From Toxorhynchites rutilus septentrionalis (Eukaryota; Arthropoda; Insecta; Diptera; Culicidae), in NCBI RefSeq assembly GCF_029784135.1, contig NC_073744.1:102235303-102299302 (forward strand): a stretch of DNA of 64,000 nt, written 5' to 3'. This document shows positions 54,265 through 64,000 of this stretch, one piece after another. Each line of letters starts with the position of its first letter. The first letter of the stretch is position 1. The position numbers were made by a program, and so were the translations under genes. Below the pieces are notes generated by a model. That model searched no databases. It saw only the letters and a list, made by a program, of their open reading frames with translations, and had not been told where the DNA came from.

Positions 54265-54691
54265 CAGTAAGTGGGTTATATCTATGGTATAACTGCAATG
54301 GTGACTCAGGACTGATCATTTGTTTGAAGTTGAATCTGAATCCATTCTGAATGAATGAATAAATGAATATTTGGGGGACTTCGAAAACGAGAGCGTTACA
54401 TTAGAGGTACAAGGTTTTATGCATCCTATATTGGATACGAAAATATCCTACTGATGGGGAAGAATAATCTTCAGAAGCTTTTCTGCTAATTGCCCTTGAT
54501 TGAAAAATCACAGAACCAAATGTATTTGGTCGCAGTGTTATATGGTTAGAAAACATTAAAATAAACCCTTTCGCTTGTATGTTATTTTCAATGCCAAGGG
54601 GAACTGGCATATTATTTTGCAGCAGCGATATCTTTCCGGATTCTTCTTGAAGTCCACCACCAGTGGTTAATGCTAACTCGATAACCACCTG
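54265..54691 (-). mobile_element. composite satellite element, copy G (truncated)
   Basis: Inverted right block (CAGTAAGTGGGTTATATC...) and one diverged satellite unit, then interrupted by the BEL element within cgataaccacctg. More mutated than other copies, hence older. Confidence 0.7.
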
Positions 54692-54893
54692 TGTTACATC
54701 TAGATAAGAAATTTTATGGCTAAAAGCCGAATCCACTTTGTGTAACTACCTCAATTAATTATAGCCACATAAAGCGCCAGTTCAAATCCAACCTTCGAGA
54801 AATACAGTCTATTCCTATTAAAGTGCCAACTGTTATTTTTAAAAACATCCAAGAAGCTCCAAGTGAAGAAGGGAGATCCGACCTGCCCAAACA
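54692..54893 (+). repeat. BEL/Pao 5' LTR (probable)
   Basis: TGTTACATC...CCCAAACA, 202 bp. Boundaries rest on TG...CA, the satellite break on the left and the primer-binding site on the right. No second LTR is available for comparison. Confidence 0.6.
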
Positions 54894-55125
54894 TTTTCTG
54901 GTGTCGTGACCAGGATCGGGATCTCCGCTTCTAGTACCATTCCAAGAGCCTTATCTGCTTCCATCCAGGTCTACCTGGTCAACCTGCAACCTGCAATTCC
55001 GTGCTGCATTCGAGCCGAAATTATTTAGAATAAAAGCGTTTCTGAAGTCGAAACTCCCTGCTCCAATCCTTCCTTCAAACAACCGCCCTCTAGATACTCC
55101 CTCTCGTATATCCACCACTTTAACT

Positions 55126-58100
55126 AATTTGAAATTGCCTACTATTTCTCTGCCGGAATTCGACGGCGATTATAAACAGTGGCTTACGTTCCACGACACC
55201 TTTTTGGCACTCATACATGCCAACGATGAGCTTCCCGTGATTCAAAAATTTCACTACTTGCGCGCGACCCTCAAGGGAGAAGCCGCGCAATTGATTGAGA
55301 CAATCGCTATAAGTGCTGCAAATTACCCCTTGGCGTGGGAGTCATTAACCAGCCGGTACTCTAACGAGTACTTATTAAAAAAAAGCGGCATTTACAGGAC
55401 TTAATGGATGTTCCACGAATGAAGAAGGAAACGACAACTACGTTACATTCTGCTTTGGACGAATTCCAGAGACATGTCAAGATCCTACAACAGCTGGGAG
55501 AGCCAACAGTCGAGTGGAGTACCTTGTTAGAACATCTTCTGTGTATGAAGCTTCACGAGGATACAATTAAGGCCTGGGAGAATCATGCTACTTCCGTTGA
55601 TGATCAGAGTTATGCTTGTTTGGTCGATTTTTTGGAGAAACGTATCCGCATACTCGAGTCAATATCAGTCAATAGTCCCGCTCCGCAACCAACGTGCACA
55701 CCGCAATCGAATAGTTCATATCCCCGTAAACCTGCATTTATGAGAAAAAACTCACATTCCGCTACAGAAAGCATTCTTCCCAAATGTCATGCTTGCGACG
55801 GTCGTCACGGGTTAGTGAGATGCCCCCGATTTTTAGGAATGTCTGTATCCGAGAAGCTACGTTTAGTAAATTCCAAACGGTTATGTGTGAATTGCTTCCG
55901 TTCGGATCACTTCGCTCGAAACTGCTCATCTAATTACACATGCCGAGTGTGTAGAAAGCGCCATCAATCTCTTTTACATTCGGGATATACTAATGTTTCA
56001 TTACACACCGTCCAGGAATCCACATCAAGAACATCCAATGAAAATTGTAATCCAATACAGCAACTGAATACGTTCCAGCCAAATGATCAGCGCAACGCAC
56101 AATCAACTTCAGTCACTACTAATCCCACTGAAATGAGAAGCAATGATGTTGTTCGAGATCCACCTCCAAACATTTTCATCCTGACAGTAGTTCTTCAAGT
56201 CGAGGACGCATATGGAAAGATGCATTATGTTCGTGCCCTTCTTGACAGTGGATCTCAACCCAATTTGATGTCGGATCGACTCGCCCAATTGCTTCGTTTG
56301 AAACGACAAAAGTCGAACGTTCTTGTACAGGGCATAGGAGGCATAGGAGAGAAATCTGAACACGCAAACGATTCCGTGTCCACTGTAATCCGCTCACGGA
56401 AAGTCGATTTTGCACGCAACGTAACATTCCTCGTACTTCGAAAAATGACTTCCAATCTTCCCGCTAATACCATTACAGTAGAACACTGGAAAATACCCAA
56501 GGACATATTCCTGGCCGACCCCGGTTTCAATCGTTCCAGTGAGGTAGATCTAATCCTGGGATCGCAGTTTTTATTTGATTTCTTTCCTACCAGCTCTCGA
56601 ATTCAACTTTCCGAAACACTCCCAATTTTCGTCGAAAGTGTGTTCGGCTGGATTGTTGCTGGTGGAGAACAACTCGTTCCATCTTCTAAAGATTCGATCT
56701 GTTGCCAAACTGTTATCGTTTCGATGGATTCACTCGAGAAGAGCATGGAGAAGTTCTGGAGTATCGAAGAAGTCTCTATCGCTCCCACCTTTTCCTCTGA
56801 AGAAATGGCGTGTGAGGAATATTATGCATCGACAGTTTCCCGAACCGATGAAGGCCGATATGTAGTGCACTACCCAAAGCGTTAAAAATTTAGTTCTATG
56901 ATCGGAGAGTCCAAGTCTGCAGCTGTTCGACGATTCACCTTATTAGAAAATCGATTTTCCAAAGATCCTGAACTGAAGAAAAGCTATTATAAATTTATGG
57001 AAGAGTATACTTCCTTGGGTCACATGCGCCCTGTTGTGGATAGCGATAATAGTGAGTTACCTACATATTATCTTCCACATCACCCGGTGGTGAAAGAAGC
57101 CAGCACTACTACCAAAACCCGAGTTGTATTTGATGGTTCGAGCAAAACGTCGACAGGATATTCGCTAAATGACGCGCTGTGTGTAGGGCCAGTGGTACAG
57201 GATGATCTGCTGACCCTAGTGATACGATTCCGGAAATTTTATGTCGCGCTTGTAGCGGACATAGAAAAAATGTACCGCCAGGTGCTTATCCATCCCGATG
57301 ATACCCACCTACAGAGAATCTATTGGCATTCCTGTCCTTCTGGGCCCCCAATTGCCTTTCAACTGTTGACCGTGACATATGGTCTTGGCCCTTCCTCTTA
57401 CCTAGCCATGTGCACTCTCAAACAACTCGCTGACGACGAAGGCGACTGCTATCCACTTGGTGGCACTGCATTGAAAAAATCATTCTATGTTGATGACTTT
57501 ATTGGTGGCGCTGATAGTATTGCGGAAGCCATTCAACTACGGAACGAATTGACGGAGCTTATTTAAAGGAGGAATTCCCATTCGAAAATGGACATCGAAC
57601 AAGCTTGAGGTGTTACAGGGGATTGATGTCGAGCACATTGGAACCCAATCAAGTATCAGATTCGATCCTGAGGAGACCGTCAAAACTTTGGGTATTTCTT
57701 GGGAGCCAGAGACGGATCAATTTCGGTTTAATTACCGTGTGAATGAAAAGAATAATCGAATAACTAAGCGATCGATTTTATCAGCAATATCCCAATTATT
57801 TGACCCCTTAGGGCTGGTAGCACTTATCGTGATAAGGGGCAAAATGTTGATGCAAGAGCTGTGGCTGACAGCTTGTTCTTGGGATGAAGAAGTTCCTTCT
57901 AATCTGAAGCGAAAGTGGGAAAACCTCTACCATCAACTTCCCCAGTTATCAAGCTTCCGTATTCAACGACACGCCTTCGTTTCTAATACTGATGTCCAAT
58001 TCCACACATTCGCAGATGCATCAGAAGCAGCTTACGGAGCATGCACCTTTGCTCGTTCAGTGGATCCAGAAGGCAATGTACGTATCATTTTAATTGCCGC

Positions 58101-59176
58101 AAAAACCAGAGTAGCGCCTCTTAATAGACTATCTCTTCCTAAACTCGAACTGTGTGCAGCAGTCGTCGCAGCTAAACTTCACTCCCGGATACTTGAAGCC
58201 TTTGATATGAAAAATACAAATTCTTTCTACTGGTCTGATTCTACTGTGGTTCTACAATGGCTGAAATCTCCTCCACACACATGGAAAACCTTTATCGCCA
58301 ATAGGGTTTCAGAAATCCAGACCACTACTAAAAGCATACAGTGGAATCATGTAGCAGGTTCTGAAAATCCTGCTGATCTTCTATCTCGCGGCATGAATGT
58401 GGAAGATTTCCTTCAAAGTTCTCTTTGGAAAAAAGGACCGGCATGGCTTTCTTATTCAGCGGAGAATTGGCCTATAGCAGAGCAATTCGAATCACCCGAA
58501 GTAGAAAGTGAACGCAAAATTGTTTTGACTGTTTCAACTAGAACTGAACTGGTATACAACTCGATTTTTTCACGATACTCAGAATTTTAACGCTTAGTTC
58601 AAATCATCGGATATTGTGTGAGATTCACGGATAATGCACGAGCCAAAATCAGAACAACACCCATCGCTTCAAATGGTTCTACCCCCAGCACTTCGTTGAA
58701 CGTCCAACAACTTCTGAGATCTAAACAATACTGATTCGTCTAACTCAGGCTGAAGGTTTTCCAGAAGAGATTCGAGACCTTCAAAACGACATGATAGAGA
58801 AAAGGCAATCTTCATTTCGATTATTTAATCCATTTCTGGATCAGTCAGGTATATTGAGAGTGGGAAGGCGGCTTAGATTGGCAGAAAAATCATACGAATC
58901 CAAACATCCAGCTCTACTTCCCAGTTTCCATCCGCTTGCTAAGCTTATAGCAAAATCCATTCACCTAAAACTCATTCATGGTGGCGGCCGATTAACATTG
59001 GCTACAATGCGCGAAGAATATTGGCATGTAAATGGTCGACGGTTGATTCGAAACGTAATAAGAAATTGTATGCAATGTACCCGAGCAAATCCCGTTCCGG
59101 TCCGTCAACAGATTGGCCAACTTCCTGTTGCTAGGATTACACCGAGCAGGCCCTTCACTGTTACAGGAGTCGATTA
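55126..59176 (+). pseudogene. BEL/Pao Gag-Pol, degenerate
   Basis: DUF1759-type gag (ISLPEFDGDYKQWLTFHDTF; frameshift in an A-run near 55378), knuckles CHACDGRHGLVRC and CVNCFRSDHFARNC, protease LLDSGSQPNLMS, an in-frame TAA at 56883, RT (KTRVVFDGSSKT, DIEKMYRQVLIHP, and FYVDDFIGGA with catalytic YVDD), frameshift near 57566, Pao RNase H (FADASEAAYGA, SKLPKLELCAA-like, YWSDSTVVLQWL), more shifts after 58590, integrase zinc domain (IHGGGRLTLATMREEYW, CMQC). It ends at VTGVD, just at the first catalytic Asp. No ATG seen for gag. Nonfunctional. Confidence 0.85.
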
Positions 59177-60257
59177 AAGGGTGTGTCACATCAAATTGCA
59201 TCACGGAAAAAACGCTGTAGAAATTTAATTTTTGGGAATTATATCTTCAGCTTTCGCTTATAATCAGATAAGAGTGTATAGATCACGTTGGCCATGCTTC
59301 ACTGTCAATTTTTCGTGAATTTGGAAAAATGTCGTCGAACGAAAAAGAGCGTCGTGAATTAATCCTGTGCACTCATTTCGAGAATCCGGAGTTGTCATAT
59401 CGGAACATCGGTAAGATGCTGGGAATCGTCCAATCCACGGTCAGCAGAGTACTAAAACGATACTTCGAGAACCTAACCATAGACCGGAAGGTGAAGAACG
59501 GCAAAAATGGATGCTCCGTCAGTGAAAAAGATCACAAGCGCGTAGTTAAGCAGTTTAGACGTGATCCGAGAAGTTCGCTCCGGGATGTCGCCAATAAGCT
59601 GAATTTGTCAAGTTCATTCGTCCAGCGGACCAAGCAGCGGGAGGGCCTGCGTACATACAAGGTTCAGAAGGCTCCTAACCGCGACGAAAGGCAAAACATG
59701 GTGGGGAAGACGTGAGCCCGGAAGCTGTATACCGAAATGCTGACGAAGCCGCATAGCCTGGTAATGGACGACGAAACCTACGTCAAAGCGGACTTTCGTC
59801 AGCTGCCGGGCCTGTTGTTCTTCTCCGCAGAGGACAAATTCAGCGTTCCGGAGGAGATTCGCAAGCAGAAACTATCCAAGTTTGCCAAAAAGTACATGGT
59901 GTGGCAAGCGATCTGCTCTTGCGGAAAGCGGAGCGCCCCCTTCGTGATGACCGGCACGGTAAACGGGCAGGTTTACCTTAAGGAGTGCCTACAGAAGCGC
60001 TTACTACCACTATTGAAGCAGCACGAGGGCCCGACCATCTTCTGGCCTGATCTCGCTTCGTGCCACTATTCAACGGACGTGTTGGAGCGGTACGAAGCCA
60101 ACGGGGTCACCTTCGTGCCAAAGGAAATGAACCCGCCCAACGCGCCGGAGCTTCGCACAATAGAAAAATATTGGCGATTATGAAGCAGGCCCTCCGGAAG
60201 AACCCAAAAGTTGTCAAATCGGAGGCGGACTTCAAGAGAAAATGGATTTCTGTTCAA
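59177..60257 (+). mobile_element. ITmD37E DNA transposon (DD37E), 3' end missing
   Basis: Starts after TA with AGGGTGTGTCACATCAAATT-type terminus (preceded by an extra A). The transposase spans most of it. The 3' end and terminal repeat are lost where composite H begins. Confidence 0.87.
59329..60257 (+). pseudogene. ITmD37E transposase, one nonsense codon and one frameshift
   Basis: ATG 59329. Tandem HTH (YRNIGKMLGIVQSTVSRVLK; LRDVANKLNLSSSFVQRTKQ). Catalytic triad MDDETYVK, FWPDLASCH and LRTIEKYW, with exactly 37 residues between the second Asp and the Glu. This defines DD37E, known from mosquitoes. TGA at 59713-59715 interrupts after GKT. A one-base shift at ~60178 (KYWRL/IMKQALRK) precedes the C-terminus, which runs into composite H. 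Cut-and-paste transposase acting at TA sites; this copy is dead. Confidence 0.9.
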
Positions 60258-60262
60258 AAAAA

Positions 60263-60782
60263 CAGAAAGTGGGTTATATCTATGGTATAACCGCAATGGT
60301 GACGTAGGACTATCGTTGATTCAGTGATCCTTTGTTTGAAGTTTAATCTGAATCCATGCTGAATGAATGAATAAATGAATATTTGGGGGACTTCGAAAAC
60401 GAGAGCGTTACGTTGGAGGTACAAGGTTTTATGCATCCAATATTGGATACGAAAATATCCTACTGATGGGGAAGAATAATTTTCAGAAGCTATCCTGTTA
60501 ATTGCGATTGATTGAAAAATCACAAAACCAAATGTATTTGGTCACAGTGTTACATGGATAGAAAACATTCAGATAAACTCTTTCACATGAATGTATTTTT
60601 AAATTCCCAGAGGAACGATTAGATATTTCCACATTTTCCTCGATACTGGAAGCCCACCAGTGGTTAATGCTAATTCGATAACCACCTGTTAATAGCACTT
60701 GATTGAAAGATATTTGGTCACAGTGTTACATGGATAGAAAACATTCAAATAAACTCTTTCACATGAATGTATTTTTAAATTC
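60263..60782 (-). mobile_element. composite satellite element, copy H (truncated)
   Basis: Inverted right block (CAGAAAGTGGGTTATATC...) and about one and a half satellite units, ending at aaattcccg where another repeat begins. A deletion inside the unit near 60615 removes the ctggcagattattttcag stretch. Confidence 0.72.
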
Positions 60783-61188
60783 CCGTGTTTCACATTGAAC
60801 ACTGGGTACGAGACGAACAGTGTTCTCCCTACTCTCGCAGTTTTATGTTTGCAGACAAACATTATTTTTTGTACCCGTTGTTTAAGAATGTGTCATGTTT
60901 GTTTCCCATGATGTTCAAACATGATGTTCAGTTTCTCTCGCATTTTCATCCCAAGCAACAGCAGTGTGTAGAGTAAAAGAAGCGAATTAGACAGCACACC
61001 ACCACCACTCAACACACGGTGTGTTGGTGCGTTGATATGAAAAGGGAAGGGAAGCATTTATCATGACAATGGGTGCTTCATCGAAAATTTTTGGCAAATA
61101 AAATACACCTCTTTAACTGTTCTAAACAACATAAGCGTCAATTGATATCAGAGTTCTTCACAATTGATATCATTATTCAGTCCACGCA
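60783..61188 (+). repeat. dispersed repeat, ~410 bp (copy 1; copy 2 at 62965-63405)
   Basis: Shares tgtttcaca at the left, tcccatgatgttcraacat, gttggtrygttgayatg, tatcatgacaatgg, ggcaaataaaata and ttgatatcagagttyttyacaatt in order with copy 2. Starts TG and could be a solo LTR, but no target duplication is visible at either copy. Confidence 0.6.
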
Positions 61189-61717
61189 TCAATTTATAAA
61201 TTGAATTTATGTAACATCGGCTATTATCAGCTTTTTGAACAAGTACTAAAATTGAATAAAGCGTGGCGGAGATGTTTAGTTACCCACATCAAAATACCAA
61301 GAATTGGTGTGAACTTTTCTGAAACTGCATCTAAAACATATTTTTGGGTATTTAACTATTTAGCCAGTGTTTGTATGACGTCGCTCCGCTGCGCACTCGG
61401 TTCCGTAGACTTCAATTGGCAACATACACGGAGAAAAAAGATTCATAGAAAACTTCTTTCTATTTAGAAAATGTTTTCTTTTCACGGGAAATGGCTATGG
61501 ATTATTTAATCAGATTTGCAAAATGTGCATGAATTCATAGCCTCTGAGTTCATGTAATTTTTGTAATATGAACTAAATTTCTAGTTAGATTCCGCGAAAA
61601 AATACTCTACAACGAAATGTTTTAGGAGCAAACTAGCAAAAATCATGTTCATGTTCCAACAAAAACATGTAATTGACTATTTGACTATTTGATTTATTTC
61701 AGTCGGCTTTAACCTTT
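61189..61717. other. unassigned AT-rich spacer
   Basis: No convincing gene or repeat. Contains a short open frame without homology. Confidence 0.3.
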
Positions 61718-61985
61718 CAGGTCATTCGCCGCCAAAAAAAACATGGAATTTTCACATCGCTTGGACATGTGTAAGTGTTTTTCGGAAGACTGGCTATAAC
61801 ACGTACTTGTCTCCAATCATCTGGAATAATATTATGCTCCAGAAACCGATTGAATAAATTCGGCAAGCGATGTTTCGCCACATCAGGGAAGTTTTTCAAC
61901 AAGTTGAACTTAATTCGATCCGATCCTGAAGCATAATTGTTACAAGAAAGGAGAGCAAGAGAGAATTCTACCATCGAAAACTCAA
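61718..61985 (-). pseudogene. I-clade LINE RT fragment
   Basis: Minus strand: VEFSLALLSCNNYASGSDRI, KFNLLKNFPDVAKHRL and WRQVRVIA match the RT start of LINE copy 1 (SIALLSCNNSAPGSDKIKFN). Truncated at both sides. Confidence 0.75.
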
Positions 61986-62041
61986 ATTTTTGAACTGATT
62001 CTCAAGGGAAAAATACGATTGAAAATTTTCAGGGGTTCCAC

Positions 62042-62964
62042 GTTTTTTTTATTTAAGTCATTTATTTTTACAGGCTCAGTTACATAGGAGCCGAACTCTT
62101 AGCTATACTTTTATTAGTATATATCAACATGTTTCCTTAAATCTAGGGTTAATAAAGTAGGAAACCGATTACTCGCGGTCGACTCGTGATTAGAAGGGTG
62201 ACATAGTTTCTTTTGGAAAAGGAGGGGATATAAGGATATTGTACAATGTTCACACTCGCATTCACACTCACGCTCATCATACTCAATTCTTAAATCTATT
62301 ATTATATCTATTATGTATATACATTTCAGCTTATTCTATAGTTAGTCAGAAGGGAAACAGTCGCTCGCGAAGGAAAAAAAAAAGAGAGGATAAGGGTGTA
62401 CGGACAATCACACACGAAGATCGATAGTTTTAAGGAAAACATATATTTGGGACATGTAATCGAGGTCTAACCGAGCCAACACATCTCTCACCGGTACATT
62501 GGGCTGTCTACCTCCGGTCCGAAGGGAGTTTTCTAAATTCGATCTGGCAACAAGATACACCTCGCACGACCAAACAACGTGCTCGATGTCGTGGTAACCT
62601 TGGCCACAAACACAGAGATTGCTACTGGCAAGATTGAAACGAAAGAGTAGCGCATCTAACGAACAGTGATTGGACATGAGTCGGGAGAAGGTGCGAATAA
62701 AGTCCCGACTCAAGACCAGACTTTTGAACCACGGTTTGAGGCTAACCTTAGGGGAAACTGAGTGAAACCACCGGCCCAATTCATCTTCATTCCATTAGCG
62801 TTGCCAATTAGCGATGGTATTTTTACGGACTAAAGAATAAAATTCATTGAAGGCGATTTGACGCTGATAAATGTCGCCCTCAATTGCACCTACCTTTGCT
62901 AATGAGTCAGCCCTCTCATTACCCGGAATTGAGCAATGTGAAGGGTAATGACCAGTCTTCCATG
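62042..62964 (-). pseudogene. I-clade LINE, copy 3: RNase H end, C-terminus and 3' UTR
   Basis: Minus strand: HCSIPGNERADSLAKVGA (end of RNase H), IAFNEFYSLVRKNTIANWQR, then after a break GRWFHSVSPKVSLKPWFKSL, RDFIRTFSRLMSNH, and knuckle CVCGQGYHDIEHVVWSC. The 3' UTR has the shared gaccgcgagtaatcggtt block and ends in aaataaaaaaaa (complement near 62042). A divergent subfamily of copies 1 and 2. Confidence 0.8.
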
Positions 62965-63405
62965 TTTCACAAAAAACACTGTGTCCGGAATAATTATGCC
63001 CACGCTGCTGTTCACAGTTTTGTGTTTGAGTACAAACATGATTTTTTCGTACCTGTGTTAGGAAATGTGACATGTTTGTATTCGTGGTATGTTTGGACAT
63101 ACGATGTTTAATCCCAATGTTTCACATGATGTTCGAACATGGTGTACAGTTTCTCTTGCATTTTCACCCCAAGCACCGGCAGTGCGTAGAGTAGAAGAAG
63201 CGAATCGGACACCACACCGCCACCATTCAACGCGTGGTGTGTTGGTATGTTGACATGGAAAAAAATGCTTTCCTATCATGACAATGGTTGATTCGTTTAA
63301 AATATTGGGCAAATAAAATAAACCTCATTATCTGTTCTGAACAAAATAAACGTCGATTGATATCAGAGTTTTTTACAATTAATATCATTATTTAGTGCAC
63401 GCATT
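62965..63405 (+). repeat. dispersed repeat, ~440 bp (copy 2)
   Basis: Counterpart of 60783-61188, inserted at the 5' edge of LINE copy 3. Confidence 0.6.
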
Positions 63406-63475
63406 TCTTCGATTCTTCGAGGGTGTGTAGTGAATGCGGATGAAATTACATTGCCGTTTCGCAATATCTTCCATT

Positions 63476-64000
63476 CTTGCATCGAGCTGTGTATGTCATG
63501 TGTGTGAAATCAACATTAGGTATGAGTTATGTCCGCTCGCTGTGTTGCACTTACTTACTCCTCGCTCGCAACTGTTGTTTCATTCCATTCCATCAGTGGA
63601 AAGAAACTCCATACTCCTCCATCCCTTGTCCATTCTCGCTCGATGTTCGCCAGCAACGATATTGCTCCAAACGAGAAGTGGTGATATATTGATCACGATA
63701 TTGACCACCAAACGAAGTGGTGTGGGTTCAAATCGTGGATGGCTTGTTTATACCAAATAAGCTGGTAACGAGCAGAAACGATTGTATTAGTTGCTCGATT
63801 CTGACGGTACGGTTGTGGGAAACACACAAATCGGTAGAACAAATGTATGGGAAAATCGGAATGCTTCCAGTTTTCATTAATTTAAACTTTTTAGAGATTA
63901 GGGAATTGTAATGTATAGCATATCAAACAAATCTTAGAGAATTTTCAATTCGATTGGTATGCAAATCATCAGAATCCGTTCGCTGTGAAAATAGTTATTA
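63476..64000 (+). repeat. dispersed repeat (copy 2, runs off the window)
   Basis: Counterpart of 19540-20165, e.g. tgcttccagttttcattaatttaaac and atatcaaacaaatcttagagaattt. It lacks the 215-bp-repeat segment present in copy 1. Confidence 0.65.

Larger units (their letters stand above)
54692..59176 (+). mobile_element. BEL/Pao LTR retrotransposon, 3' end missing
   Basis: Probable 5' LTR 54692-54893, then TGGTGTCGTGACCAGG (54899) typical of BEL/Pao primer-binding regions. Gag, protease, RT, RNase H and the start of integrase follow. Cut at integrase by the ITmD37E insertion (TA 59175-59176). The rest of pol and the 3' LTR are not in the window, so no target duplication can be checked. Confidence 0.85.

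Overview
This 64-kb window is eukaryotic, insect-type DNA. It is almost wholly nested transposable elements and satellite, with a trace of host genes. The combination of ITmD37E (DD37E) transposon, BEL/Pao, Ty3/gypsy, I-, Jockey- and R1-clade LINEs, tRNA-derived SINEs, 50-60 bp introns and AT-rich spacers points to a culicine mosquito, most likely Aedes. That assignment is inference from element families, not from a database match.

The dominant component is an unusual composite element, copies A-H below. Each full copy has a left terminal block starting with the hairpin GACGTAGGACTACGTC. It then has a Pol II-like core promoter (CCAAT, TATATAAG at -32, TCAGT initiator), a variable cargo or exon-like segment, many ~198-bp satellite units, and an inverted, related right terminal block ending ...CTTCCTG. 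Copies: A 185-3518, B 3523-12349 (carrying Gypsy-1), C 12862-15488 (minus), D 31690-35338, E 44009-48297 (carrying a Jockey-type LINE), F 48862-50734, G 54265-54691 (minus, cut by BEL) and H 60263-60782 (minus).

Left to right: A and B with Gypsy-1 (5351-10549), a pogo/Tigger remnant, C, an R1-clade LINE (15491-17713), a Tc1 remnant split by other repeats (17745-20690), Gypsy-2 (20714-25054), I-clade LINE copy 1 with a 15-bp target duplication (25268-29761), histone H2A pseudogenes on either side of D (30571-30850 and 35357-35819), a 215-bp tandem triplication, a SINE with perfect target duplications, I-clade LINE copy 2 interrupted by a TA-flanked mariner-like element (37168-42130), two exons of a calpain-15/small optic lobes-like gene on the minus strand (42983-43300), E, F, Gypsy-3 (50837-53274), G, BEL/Pao (54692-59176), ITmD37E (59177-60257), H, and fragments of I-clade LINE and dispersed repeats to the end.

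No autonomous element in the window looks fully intact. Gypsy-1 is closest: its pol reads through if two intron-like segments (157 and 54 bp, GT...AG) are removed and one homopolymer slip in gag is discounted. The calpain exons are the only sequence that looks like constrained host coding DNA. The rest of that gene, if present, must lie in or beyond these repeats.
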